This document shows, one piece after another, positions 33,111 through 41,262 of a stretch of 50,925 nucleotides of DNA. The position numbers and the translations under genes are program-made. The DNA is from Halomonas llamarensis (lineage in GTDB: Bacteria > Pseudomonadota > Gammaproteobacteria > Pseudomonadales > Halomonadaceae): contig NZ_JAMJPJ010000026.1 of the NCBI RefSeq assembly GCF_023555005.1, positions 1 to 50,925 on the forward strand. Reading direction: 5' to 3'. Every line of letters begins with the position of its first letter. Within the stretch, counting starts at the first letter, position 1. Below the pieces are notes generated by a model that saw only the letters and a program-made list of their open reading frames with translations, was not told the origin of the DNA and did not search any database.

Positions 33111-33744
33111 TTACAGGTCCACCACCCAATCTGGTTTAAACAACGGCGGGCTGAACTCATCAGGATAACCACCAGGGTTGGCAACGATTCTCGTGCCCTT
33201 GCGCCACATATCGACTGGCTCATGGACATGACCGTGTACCCATAGATGCATTTTGCCCATCAGCTGTGGAAGGTGGGATGCAAACGCAGGGGAAAGCGTA
33301 TCACCTGTGTACTGGGCAGGAATGCACTCACGCATTGGGGCGTGATGACTAATCACGACCTTGGTGCCGTCAAAGCGGTCGTCGAGTACTTCTGTCAGCC
33401 AATTCAAGGCCTCTTGATGCAGCGCTTTGCTTGCCTCGGGGGTCATGATGGTACCGGGCGCTGATTCGACAATACGAAAATCAGGCATATAGCGTTTCGC
33501 TTTTGCGGCCGTGTCTTCTGGATTATGCGTCGGGTTGTCAGCGTACAAGGCAAAGTCTGTCCATAGCGTAGTGCCGTAAAAACGCACGCCGTTAAGGGTG
33601 ACGGCACGATTGTCCAGAAGCTCAATATCGAGTCGTTCAGCTTCGAGCGCCAGCTCCTCACGCAACATCGGCATCCACCTCAGGCAGTTCACGATTACCG
33701 TCAAAAAACTCCAAATGAAGATCCGATAAAATTCGCAAACGCAT
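33111..33744 (-). pseudogene. Metallophosphoesterase gene broken by an internal deletion/frameshift
   Basis: A good start at 33744 (AAAGGAG upstream) encodes MRLRILSDLHLEFFDGN and then stops at TGA after DADVA. Another frame resumes at once with LREELALEAERLDIELL and runs 190 residues to DWVVDL. The second part carries the metallophosphatase motifs VVISHHAPMRE and HLWVHGHVHEP. Intact relatives have a VLAGDI segment and a GNHE(F/Y) segment between these parts, about 50 residues, and both metal-binding motifs are missing here. The deletion joins GCCGATGTTGCG directly to TGAGGAGCTGG. The enzyme must be inactive. Confidence 0.75.
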
Positions 33745-33828
33745 CCACTTTCTCCTTTCTTGAATCAACGCAAACCGAAAACCGCCCTATTTCGAAGGGC
33801 ATGGGCAATACGAACGTTTGAAAACGCT

Positions 33829-33857
33829 TTGCTGCACTGCAACAAAACCGCTATACT
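33829..33857 (+). promoter_or_regulatory. Sigma-70 promoter of the 45-codon gene
   Basis: A -35-like TTGCTG (33829-33834) and a -10 TATACT (33852-33857) are separated by exactly 17 nt. The start would be near 33864, 26 nt before the ATG of the small gene. Confidence 0.65.
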
Positions 33858-33889
33858 TGTGATGTTGTCCGAATAGGAGGGCCCCACAC

Positions 33890-34027
33890 ATGTCTACAAC
33901 CAATGTATGCTCGACGCAGGATAGCGAAGTACTCAATTTCTGGACACAGCGCGCGTACTGGCAACGCACCGCCAGCGATGCCCTTGCGGATTATTGCGAG
34001 TCATTGACCTATTCCTTACCCCGTTAG
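33890..34027 (+). CDS. Small protein of 45 residues, unknown
   Basis: The frame encodes MSTTNVCSTQDSEVLNFW, followed by a tryptophan- and tyrosine-containing stretch and ending SLTYSLPR. GGAGGG lies 8 nt before the ATG. A sigma-70-like promoter with 17-nt spacing precedes it and a perfect terminator starts 18 nt after the stop, making a complete single-gene unit. There is no signal peptide or transmembrane segment, but two cysteines. I do not recognise a family. The compact unit and amphipathic composition suggest a real small regulatory or stress protein rather than a chance frame. Confidence 0.6.
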   Translation: MSTTNVCSTQDSEVLNFWTQRAYWQRTASDALADYCESLTYSLPR

Positions 34028-34044
34028 ACCAAAAGAGAATAACC

Positions 34045-34071
34045 AAAGCCGAGCTAACGCTCGGTTTTTTT
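34045..34071. terminator. Terminator after the small gene, possibly bidirectional
   Basis: CCGAGC pairs with GCTCGG around TAAC and is followed by seven U on the plus strand. On the minus strand the same hairpin lies just past the in-frame tail downstream of the lysE-family gene, so it may end that transcript too. Confidence 0.8.
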
Positions 34072-34243
34072 ATTTCTCGCCGCTACGGTGGATATAGTCG
34101 ATCTCAATTAGCTCCTCCAGCTCATCGAGGGACCCGCAGGGGTCTTTAAACCAGTACGGCACGATGCGCTGGTTATGATGGCTGCGCCTTCTGGATTTGA
34201 TGTAGGCAATATCGCCAACCGGACAACTAGGCTGACAGAGGGG
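34070..34243 (-). other. In-frame 57-codon extension beyond the TAG stop of the LysE-family gene
   Basis: After the TAG at 34246-34244 the same frame stays open for 57 codons to TAA at 34072-34070. It encodes PLCQPSCPVGDIAYIK, a basic SRRRSHHNQR, then IVPYWFKDPCG and an acidic helix DELEELIEIDYI. The composition looks protein-like. No ATG or TTG start exists in this frame; the only GTG would give 30 residues and lacks a ribosome-binding site. It could be a readthrough domain, a remnant of a once-fused gene or part of a small gene with an unusual start. Confidence 0.45.
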
Positions 34244-34849
34244 CTAGCGGGCATTAAGCGCGAGATGCACGGCGATGCTAGCCATCATCAAGCCAATCAA
34301 GCCGTCGATAATGCGCCACGCGATGGGCTTCGAGAGCCAAGGCGAAAGTGCGGCACCGCCCCAGGCCAGCAGGCTAAACCAGAGTATGGACGCGGTAGAG
34401 GCCCCCGCCACAAACACACCGGCACTCTCTTGCTGGGCGCCAATAGCGGGTATCAGCAGCAGCGTGTCCAGGTACACCTGGGGGTTGAGCACAGTGACGG
34501 CAAGAGTGGCGAAAATTACTTTGGTTAAGCTGCGCGCTTTGCCCGCTTCGGCGCTTAGCCCCTGCCGCCCGCTAAAGGCTCTAAACAGTGCCTGGGCCGC
34601 CAGCCAGCTTAAAAACACCACGCCCACCCAGCGCATGACTTCCAACGCGCTGGGCATCGTCAGCAGAAAAGCACTCACCCCAAACATGCCCGCCGTAAGC
34701 AGGATAATATCCGCGCTCATGCAAAGCCCCGCCGACCACCAGTGGTATTCGCGACGAATAGCCAAGCCTAATATGTAGGCGTTTTGCGCCCCAATCGCCA
34801 TGATAATGCCGCCAGATACCACCAGCCCGGTGATATAACTTTCCCACAT
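34244..34849 (-). CDS. LysE/ArgO-family amino acid exporter
   Basis: 201 residues with six predicted transmembrane helices. It has the LysE/ArgO signature near the N-terminus (SGGIIMAIGAQNAYILGLAIRR) and the conserved VTVLNPQVYLDTLLLIPAIGA in helix 4. The family exports lysine, arginine or related amino acids. ArgO-like specificity is plausible given the arginine-related operon elsewhere in the window, but it is not shown. The ATG at 34849 has GGGAG 7 nt upstream. The reading frame continues beyond the TAG stop for 57 more codons. Positions 34850-35003 contain no gene, only the gene's upstream region. Confidence 0.88.
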   Translation of the reverse strand: MWESYITGLVVSGGIIMAIGAQNAYILGLAIRREYHWWSAGLCMSADIILLTAGMFGVSAFLLTMPSALEVMRWVGVVFLSWLAAQALFRAFSGRQGLSAEAGKARSLTKVIFATLAVTVLNPQVYLDTLLLIPAIGAQQESAGVFVAGASTASILWFSLLAWGGAALSPWLSKPIAWRIIDGLIGLMMASIAVHLALNAR

Positions 34850-35003
34850 TGCCCAGCTCCCAGTCTCAGAATAAGCGTCGTGTTGGTCAATCTAGCACTA
34901 AGGTAACGGGGAGCGCTGATAACTAAAAATCATTTTGCTAATGGGGGTATTAGCTTTTCTTATTCTGAAACCGTTTATCAAAGTTGGAAATGCGCATGGC
35001 GGA

Positions 35004-35885
35004 TCAGTGCTGTGATGAAGCAGTGGGTTGGGGCTCAGTGGGTGCTTCCAGTGCCTCTACCAGAGCGTCAGCGAAACGGAGGGCAGAGGGGAGGCCCCCT
35101 ACAGGCCAGTACTCGACTGGTAAATAGACGGCATTACCATTGCGTAGACGCAACAACGCCTGCCATAGCCCGTCACGGTCGAGGCGATCACCAATGCTGG
35201 AGGTATAATGAGGGCTCTTCAAAACAACCAACCTACCTTCAATAGCGGGTAGTTCATCGATGCTCACAGTGGAAACTCCTACATAGTTTGTTGGTTTATT
35301 CCATGCATTGGTAAGGCCGAGTTGGTCCAAAGCGCCTTGAAGTAGACTGTTTTCACCATATATCCAGACATGTCGATCATCCCTAAACTGGATGATAATG
35401 AGGGGCTCTTCATCTCCAGAAAGTCTATATCTTAGTTTGGAAAACTGCTGCTCGTATTCGTGGATGAAGCGTTTTGCTTCTTCGTTACGTCCCACCCGTT
35501 CCGCTAAAGCCAGAGTGAAATCTTGCATCGCCTGCCAAGGGTCTCCAGTAATCGGAAATAGGGAGATATTTTCTGTGGGAGCGATGTTTGTTAATTTTCC
35601 ATTAGGACTTGTATTGTCTCCCAATATTAGTGAAGGATTTAGGTGTGACACTAGCTCAAGATTTGGCATAGAGCCTAAACCCAACTCTATAGCATCACAT
35701 GAGATAATTTTTTTATCTGTCCATTCGTTATAAGTGTTTAGTTGCATTACGCCTAAGGGAGCAATATCAAGTATGCTCAGTGTCTCTGCAACAGCCCAGT
35801 CAAAAGTGGCAATGGGTTGCCTTTCGCCAGCATATGCAATGCTGAAGAATGTAAGAAACGCTAGTACTGTCGTGAAAAACCTCAT
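35004..35885 (-). CDS. Periplasmic siderophore/heme-type binding protein (module 1)
   Basis: A 293-residue FecB/FhuD-like class III substrate-binding protein. A signal peptide (MRFFTTVLAFLTFFSIAYA) is followed by IATFDWAVAETLSILDIAPLGV, a long inter-domain helix and the second lobe with RHVWIYGENSLLQGALDQLGLTNAW. The C-terminus LRFADALVEALEAP recurs in the other two modules. The start at 35885 gives the signal peptide directly; a longer start at 35921 does not. It follows TonB receptor 1 after a hairpin. No permease or ATPase is present, so it must work with a transporter encoded elsewhere. The cargo is probably a ferric siderophore. Confidence 0.8.
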   Translation of the reverse strand: MRFFTTVLAFLTFFSIAYAGERQPIATFDWAVAETLSILDIAPLGVMQLNTYNEWTDKKIISCDAIELGLGSMPNLELVSHLNPSLILGDNTSPNGKLTNIAPTENISLFPITGDPWQAMQDFTLALAERVGRNEEAKRFIHEYEQQFSKLRYRLSGDEEPLIIIQFRDDRHVWIYGENSLLQGALDQLGLTNAWNKPTNYVGVSTVSIDELPAIEGRLVVLKSPHYTSSIGDRLDRDGLWQALLRLRNGNAVYLPVEYWPVGGLPSALRFADALVEALEAPTEPQPTASSQH

Positions 35886-36021
35886 GTGTCGCGCCTTAGA
35901 GACATGTATCATGACTGCCATGGGTTAAGGTGTTAAGTTAAAAGGATAACCCACCGATGCCGATGCCTAGACATGCATTAGAAAATATTATCTTTTGGCA
36001 GTAATGTTCTTTGTTAAAACA

Positions 36022-36047
36022 CCCAGCCCTAAATAGATAGGGCTGGG
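36022..36047. terminator. Hairpin between TonB receptor 1 and binding protein 1
   Basis: CCCAGCCCTA pairs perfectly with TAGGGCTGGG around AATAGA. On the minus strand TGTTTTAAC follows, so it may act as a partial terminator that lowers binding-protein expression relative to the receptor. The rest of 35886-36091 shows no gene. Confidence 0.65.
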
Positions 36048-36091
36048 ACAGCACCTGATAATAAAGTTTTAAATATTACTATGCTAATGAT

Positions 36092-38542
36092 TTAGAAATC
36101 ATATTTTAATTTCAAGTTTGCGTTACGTGGAGCGCCATACGCTAACTGACTGAACCAAGCACCACTATTAGTGTAATACTTCTCATCAAATAGATTATTT
36201 ATATTCAATTGAGCGCTTAATTCCGGTGTCATCTGATATTTGGCCATCAGATGAGTAAGCGCATAACTACCCTGTTTTACTTCTTCGCTATTTCCCAAAG
36301 GGTTAGTCACCATTGTGTAGTTGGAGCTTTGCCAATTGAAACCACCGCCGAGGGTTAAGTCATTTAGTTGATAGGTGGTGAACATGGTCGCGGTACGACG
36401 AGGTTGAGAGGTATTTACTGCTGAGCCATCGGCATCTTCGGCCTGGAACTGTGACCAACCGAACATAAGGTTCCAATCATCGGTAATAGCACCTGACACT
36501 TCAAATTCATAGCCGATACTGGTAGTGCCTTCCGCCGCATATGAGGCCTGGTTAGTGGTGCCAGGAACCAAGTGTCCCACATCGGGCTGTGCCAAGTTAT
36601 CCTGATCAATACGAAATACTGATAGCATGGCGTTCAGACGCCCTTCAAAATACTCCGCTTTAATGCCGGTTTCATAGTTTTTACCTTCAAGTGGATCAAG
36701 ATAACTGCCATTTCTATCCTGTTCGTCCTGTGGGTTAAAAATATCTGTATAGCTAACATAAGCTGAATAGACATCATTAATATCGTAGATTAAACCTGCA
36801 TAGGGTGTAACTATCTGATGGTGACTAAAATCATAGAGGTCACCATTTGACTTCATACCTTCAATGTCCCAGTTAGTAATGCGACTACCCAGAATCAAGG
36901 TCAGTGGGTCAGCCAGCGATAACCGTAAAGCTCCATAACCACCAAGTTGTTCAGTTTCTTTTCTCATATGGGTTGTTTGTTGATCCCACACCGGCTCTGG
37001 ATATGAGCCATCCCACTCATAGAAATTTCCAACTGAGGGAACATTCAGTGCATTACGAAGTTCGGAAGTAAAGTCCTGATTGTTGTGCATCAGACCTACA
37101 GTCATCTCATGCTCACGACCAGAAAATGCAAATGGCAGGTTACCATAGATATCGATATTGTCCTGCTCTCGTTCAAATTCGTACCACGCTGGAAACGCCC
37201 CCATTCCAAGGCCGGTTTCCCTATCTGGAGAATCGAACAAATAGACTAATGGTAAATCAGCATGATTAATGTTTTTGCTATAAGCTGCGTAAAGTGACGC
37301 ACCTGAATCAAAGTTATGCTCAAGGTTGAAAAAGTAATTAGTGACTTCAGAATCCCATCTTGTCCAGTCTGCGCCGACCGTTTTAGAACGAGACCAATCT
37401 GTTCTTTCTCCATTACTAAACCAAACAGGCAAACCACCCCAGGTTGAGCCGGTGGGCTTGTTTTGTTGTTGGCTGATGCCAATATTCATCAAAGTATTAT
37501 CAGTGAGGTCGGCTGCTAAAGCGCCATAAAAAACAGATTTTTCATTTTCCAACGAATCAACAAAAGAGCCTTCTTCGAGATGGCTGCCAACGATGCGGCC
37601 ACGCACGGTCCCAGCTTCATTTAATGGCGTCGAAATATCCACGGTACCCTGATAGCGATCCCAGCAGCCAGCACTGATAGTGGCATGTCCAGTAAATTCT
37701 TCACTATCCGCTTTCTTACGCACAAGGTTAATCGCAGCCGAAGGATCCCCCGCGCCGGAAGTCAAGCCGCTCGCACCGCGAACTACTTCTATACGATCAT
37801 AAAGTATGGTGTCCATTTGTGATTCACCAGCGGAAAAACCACTTTCCCAAGCTGTTGGTATGCCATCAATTTGATAATTATTAATCTCAAATCCACGTGC
37901 GAAAAAAACATGCCTTTGGCTGTCCTGATTTGTTGAAGTGAGGCCAGTCACTGTATTGACCACATCAGTCAGTGATTCCAACTGCATATCATCAATCAAC
38001 TGTCGGCTGATAACTGATACTGATTGCGGTGTTTCACGAATGGATAAGCCTAGCCGCGTCGCAGTATTCATTGAGCCGGTAGTGTATGAGCCGGTTCCTT
38101 CAGTCGAAGCTCCTCTATAATGATCGGCTGACACTTCTACTACCGACAACTCTACATCACCAGCCTCTTCCAACTGATAACTACCATCGCCGCGGCGCAC
38201 TGCGCGCAAGCCGGTGCCAGCCAACAGGCGCTGCAAACCGTCAGTTACCCCATATTGGCCCTGAAGCCCGTTGGACTGTTTGCCAGCAGTCAAGGTGGCA
38301 TCGAAAGCAATCTCAATACCTGCACTCACCGCAAAACGGTTGAGAGCCGTATCAAGTCGTCCTGCTTCGATGGAATAGGTTTGCTGAGTGGAGGCGCTCT
38401 GCCCTGTGGCTTGTTGGGCAAGCGCCGTGGCGGGCAAGCCACCTGCTAGGCAACTGGCCAGCAGGCTGTATTTAATAACACGCGGAATGGCTCGCGCCAG
38501 GGGCGTACGGATAAAGCGTGAGTGCGCTTGCTGCGTCGTCAT
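36092..38542 (-). CDS. TonB-dependent siderophore receptor with STN signalling domain (module 1)
   Basis: About 816 residues. The signal peptide (ends ATALAQQ) is followed by an STN domain (about 45-120; TYSIEAGRLDTALNRFAVSAG...), a plug (RETPQSVSVISRQLIDD, VVRGASGLTSGAGDPSAAINLVRKK) and a 22-strand barrel ending LKLKYDF with the terminal Phe. Receptors with STN domains signal through FecR to FecI, which are encoded upstream (minus strand). The ATG at 38542 has GGGGA 5 nt upstream. Homology is to the FpvA/FhuE/FoxA group of hydroxamate and mixed siderophore receptors, but the ligand is unknown. A nuclease gene separates it from fecR1. Confidence 0.88.
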   Translation of the reverse strand: MTTQQAHSRFIRTPLARAIPRVIKYSLLASCLAGGLPATALAQQATGQSASTQQTYSIEAGRLDTALNRFAVSAGIEIAFDATLTAGKQSNGLQGQYGVTDGLQRLLAGTGLRAVRRGDGSYQLEEAGDVELSVVEVSADHYRGASTEGTGSYTTGSMNTATRLGLSIRETPQSVSVISRQLIDDMQLESLTDVVNTVTGLTSTNQDSQRHVFFARGFEINNYQIDGIPTAWESGFSAGESQMDTILYDRIEVVRGASGLTSGAGDPSAAINLVRKKADSEEFTGHATISAGCWDRYQGTVDISTPLNEAGTVRGRIVGSHLEEGSFVDSLENEKSVFYGALAADLTDNTLMNIGISQQQNKPTGSTWGGLPVWFSNGERTDWSRSKTVGADWTRWDSEVTNYFFNLEHNFDSGASLYAAYSKNINHADLPLVYLFDSPDRETGLGMGAFPAWYEFEREQDNIDIYGNLPFAFSGREHEMTVGLMHNNQDFTSELRNALNVPSVGNFYEWDGSYPEPVWDQQTTHMRKETEQLGGYGALRLSLADPLTLILGSRITNWDIEGMKSNGDLYDFSHHQIVTPYAGLIYDINDVYSAYVSYTDIFNPQDEQDRNGSYLDPLEGKNYETGIKAEYFEGRLNAMLSVFRIDQDNLAQPDVGHLVPGTTNQASYAAEGTTSIGYEFEVSGAITDDWNLMFGWSQFQAEDADGSAVNTSQPRRTATMFTTYQLNDLTLGGGFNWQSSNYTMVTNPLGNSEEVKQGSYALTHLMAKYQMTPELSAQLNINNLFDEKYYTNSGAWFSQLAYGAPRNANLKLKYDF

Positions 38543-38591
38543 GAAGATCCCCGTTGAGTGGTGCATTTTTTATGTCTACATCCTCTCTTCC

Positions 38592-38608
38592 GAACGAGAA
38601 CGAGAATC
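38592..38608. promoter_or_regulatory. Repeated hexamer upstream of receptor 1, weak Fur-box candidate
   Basis: GAACGA-GAACGA-GAATC lies about 50 bp upstream of the receptor start. It resembles a degenerate array of the Fur hexamer GATAAT, with matches mainly at the GA/A positions. Confidence 0.25.
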
Positions 38609-38682
38609 CCTCAATTTTTTGTAGAATTTTTCTCTGGATCAATAGGCTCAGTATCATTGAACCGGAAAACGGCTCATTACAA

Positions 38683-39543
38683 TCAATGCCCCACTTCCTC
38701 GCGCAAAGCCTTGATGTCATCCTCTGTCAATCCAGAGGCGGCAGCAATTTGCGAGTCTGTTAGCAGGTTCATTTCAATCAGCTTTCGCGCAACGTCTTGT
38801 CTACCTGCTTCACGGCCTTCTTGAAGCCCTTCACGCTTGGCTTGGTTCAAAAACGACACCTCGTCCCGCAGCGCGCGTTCGCGTACAAAGGCGAGGCGGC
38901 GGGCTTCTTCGTCGGCACTCAGTTCGCGGATGCGGCTCATTGCTTTCTTAACCGGTTCATGGGCAATATTGGCCATGGTGAGTTCCTCCTGCCAGTGTTT
39001 AAAGAAGGTAATCCAAGCGCGCAGTGGGCCTTCTGGCAGGCCCAGGCGATCCGCCTTTGTCAATTCGATGAGGTTCATCTGCAGAATGTTCCCAAGCGTG
39101 ACGTTAGGTTGTTGTTCGTCGCGCATTTCAAATCGCCATACCGCTTGGTGACATTCAGATTCCGTTGCCGTGAACAAATCAAAATCAAGCAGGTGTAACC
39201 CCACCGAGGCGTTCAGCGCCTGATAATCCTCGCCCGCTTCAAGCTGATTCCCCAGCATACGGGCCAGATAAAATACCCCTCGCTTGTGCCACGCATCGTA
39301 GCGTCGCACCTGTATTTCCACATTATAGCAGTGGCCTTCGTTATCGCGTGCCAAGACGTCGAGAATGATGTATTTACCGTATAGCTCGTCAGGCTTAATT
39401 GTCGGGTTGAGTATTTCTACCGAGGCAATATCCGGTAAGTCAGGGCGCAGGTCATTGATCAACGTCACTAGCAGATCAGGCGCCTCGGCAAACAGTCGCT
39501 TGAACACATAGTCGTTGGTGGGGTCGAGTAATTCGCTCATCAT
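38683..39543 (-). CDS. Rpn-family PD-(D/E)XK nuclease (recombination-promoting nuclease/putative transposase)
   Basis: About 286 residues. The N-terminus SELLDPTNDYVFKRLFAE is the family opening. Catalytic acidic residues are in ILDVLARD and YNVEIQVRR (D...ExQ). The middle contains GVFYLARMLGNQLEAGEDY and FEMRDEQQPNVTLGNILQMNLIEL. The C-terminal helices have a QEGREAGRQDVA segment, the variable region of this family. The ATG at 39543 overlaps the fecR1 TGA as TGATG, so translation is coupled to fecR1, and TonB receptor 1 follows after 140 nt. Rpn proteins promote RecA-independent recombination or act in phage defence. Its place inside an iron-signalling operon is unusual. A frameshifted relative lies 1.7 kb away. 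Confidence 0.82.
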   Translation of the reverse strand: MMSELLDPTNDYVFKRLFAEAPDLLVTLINDLRPDLPDIASVEILNPTIKPDELYGKYIILDVLARDNEGHCYNVEIQVRRYDAWHKRGVFYLARMLGNQLEAGEDYQALNASVGLHLLDFDLFTATESECHQAVWRFEMRDEQQPNVTLGNILQMNLIELTKADRLGLPEGPLRAWITFFKHWQEELTMANIAHEPVKKAMSRIRELSADEEARRLAFVRERALRDEVSFLNQAKREGLQEGREAGRQDVARKLIEMNLLTDSQIAAASGLTEDDIKALREEVGH

Positions 39544-40541
39544 CACTTCGCAAGGTTTGGCTTCAAAGTCACCCACAACGGCGTGCGGTACACTACTTCC
39601 AGCGACAAGGCATCGGCCAGGCTAGCCAGGGCGCGGTCGGTGTCTTGAAGTGAGAACACGCCGCTCACCCGCCGGTTAGCCACCTCTGGCGCACAGCGCA
39701 CCACCCCATGGCGATAGCGAGCCAGCATCTCGACTACCTCGATAACCCGCATGCTCTCAGCCACTAACCGCCCCTGAAAGCGGGCGATTTCGGTGGGGTC
39801 GAGCGGCGTCGGTGACGTCACCCGGCTTGCACTCATCGCGGCCTGCTGACCAGCCTCCAACGTTGTCCGCTCGTCGCTTCCCCGCCGCTCCAGAGCCACC
39901 CGCCCCTCGTAAACCGCCACGTGGGTGCTATCAGTATGCTGTTGCACGCTGAAGCGGGTGCCAAATGGGAGGGAAAGTCCTTCCCGCGTCATCACGCTGA
40001 ACATCCGAGCATCCGCTATTTTTGACGTGGTAATCAGCACCCCGCCACGCACAAGGTGGATACGCCGTTGATGGGCGTCGAAGCTTACATTGATGGCGGT
40101 ATCGGTATCCAGGCGCAGCTGGGTACCATCACCCAGCGTGACATCGCGCATCTCGCCAATACCGGTCGCGTAGTCGGCGAACTGACGCTGCCATTGAGGC
40201 GTGCGCGGCAGACCAAAACCCAGGCCGCCCGCGAGCAGTGCCACGCCGCCCCATTGGAGCAAATGACGCCGTGAGACTGTTGGGGAGGCCTCGAATAACT
40301 TACTGCGCGCCGCATGGCTCGGCAGTGTTCCCAGGCGACCGTCGATTGCCCGTAACTGCTGCCAGGCACGCTCGTGTTCCGGCGCGGCTTGGCGCCATTG
40401 CAAGCAAGCATCGCGTTGGGCATCGGTGGCGTCGTCGCTCCATAGCCGTGCCATCCACAGGCTGGCCTGCTCCAAAATGGCGGGGGAGATGGTGTCTCGA
40501 GAAGGCGTCTCTTGGGACGCATTGGTGGACGGACGGCTCAT
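39543..40541 (-). CDS. FecR-family anti-sigma/sigma regulator (module 1)
   Basis: About 332 residues. A cytosolic N-terminal domain of the DUF4880 type (LEQASLWMARLWSDDATDAQRDAC) is followed by a twin-arginine-like SRRHLLQWGG and one transmembrane helix (about 90-110). The periplasmic FecR domain (TLGDGTQLRLDTDTAINV, RGGVLITT) and a C-terminal STN-like part (VSGVFSLQDTDRALASLADAL) bind the receptor's signalling domain. It transmits ligand occupancy to the neighbouring FecI. The ATG at 40541 is chosen; an in-frame GTG at 40550 touches the fecI stop. The downstream Rpn gene overlaps its stop codon. Confidence 0.87.
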   Translation of the reverse strand: MSRPSTNASQETPSRDTISPAILEQASLWMARLWSDDATDAQRDACLQWRQAAPEHERAWQQLRAIDGRLGTLPSHAARSKLFEASPTVSRRHLLQWGGVALLAGGLGFGLPRTPQWQRQFADYATGIGEMRDVTLGDGTQLRLDTDTAINVSFDAHQRRIHLVRGGVLITTSKIADARMFSVMTREGLSLPFGTRFSVQQHTDSTHVAVYEGRVALERRGSDERTTLEAGQQAAMSASRVTSPTPLDPTEIARFQGRLVAESMRVIEVVEMLARYRHGVVRCAPEVANRRVSGVFSLQDTDRALASLADALSLEVVYRTPLWVTLKPNLAK

Positions 40542-40550
40542 AGCATTCAC

Positions 40551-41075
40551 TTATGGTTGAGGTTCATGCACGGCCTGGTGACATACCAGCAGCGCCTTGG
40601 CGATGTACTTTTCGACCGAGGAGACCGACACACCCAATGAATTGGCAATTTCCGGGTAGCTCAGGCCATCAAGACGACACATTAGAAACGCCCGGCGTGG
40701 CTTATCGGGTAATCCATGCAGCAGCGCATCGATCTCGACTAACGCTTCAATAGTAAGTGCTTGTTCCTCTGGAGAAGGTGCCATGGGCTCCGGGAGGTGG
40801 CTAAGGGTTTCCAGATAGGTGGTTTCGATCCGCCGTCGGCGGTAATGATCGACCATCAGCCCTTTGGCGATTTGAGTCAGAAAACGCCGCGACTGATCCG
40901 GCTCGGGTGTGGTGCCCCGCGCCAATATGCGCAGATAGGTATCATGCGCTAGATCGGCAGCGGTATGGGAGCAGCCCAGTTTGGCGCTCAACCATCGCCG
41001 CAGCCAGCTATGATGATTGTGATAGAGGGCGTCGAAAGAAACTTCGCTTCCGCCCCGTTGCTTTATCGATACCAT
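40551..41075 (-). CDS. FecI-family ECF sigma factor (module 1)
   Basis: About 174 residues. Region 2 (SWLRRWLSAKLGCSHTAADLAHDTYLRIL) and region 4 (LPDKPRRAFLMCRLDGLSYPEIANSLGVSVSSVEKYIAKAL) are clear. It would direct RNA polymerase to the receptor promoter when FecR1 signals. The ATG at 41075 is chosen because the longer frame begins with TTG at 41120 inside the promoter area. The ribosome-binding site is weak for both. A Fur box lies 75 bp upstream, so iron limitation should induce it. Confidence 0.88.
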   Translation of the reverse strand: MVSIKQRGGSEVSFDALYHNHHSWLRRWLSAKLGCSHTAADLAHDTYLRILARGTTPEPDQSRRFLTQIAKGLMVDHYRRRRIETTYLETLSHLPEPMAPSPEEQALTIEALVEIDALLHGLPDKPRRAFLMCRLDGLSYPEIANSLGVSVSSVEKYIAKALLVCHQAVHEPQP

Positions 41076-41148
41076 CGCCCGTTGCCATTGATTGCCTGTG
41101 CCAACTGCCCAAAAAAGCAAAAGTGGGCAATACCAGATGCAAACAATA

Positions 41149-41167
41149 AATGATAATACGTATCATT
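41149..41167. promoter_or_regulatory. Fur box upstream of fecI1
   Basis: AATGATAATACGTATCATT is a 19-bp inverted repeat (AATGATA/TATCATT) and matches the TGATAAT-N-ATTATCA Fur pattern at 12 of 14 positions. It overlaps the expected promoter of fecI1, indicating iron repression. Confidence 0.8.
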
Positions 41168-41168
41168 A

Positions 41169-41203
41169 CAAACGAATTAGCAGTAACGAATTCTTGAGTG
41201 AAA
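41169..41203 (+). repeat. 35-bp dispersed repeat, copy 1
   Basis: Begins CAAACGAATTAGCAGTA and ends TTGAGTGAAA, 3 nt after the Fur box. It differs from copy 2 (42084) at five positions and is more distantly similar to copy 3 (48384). Copies 1 and 2 flank the Rpn remnant as direct repeats. Confidence 0.7.
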
Positions 41204-41262
41204 GCAGCAGAGTTTGGTCGTGCAACAAAGCTATAACCAAGGAACAGGCTTGCGCTGAGGCG

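Noticed and set aside
34947..34975. Fourth copy of the 35-bp dispersed repeat downstream of binding protein 1
   Set aside because: Only GTATTAGC and a TGAAA end are shared; the middle does not align.
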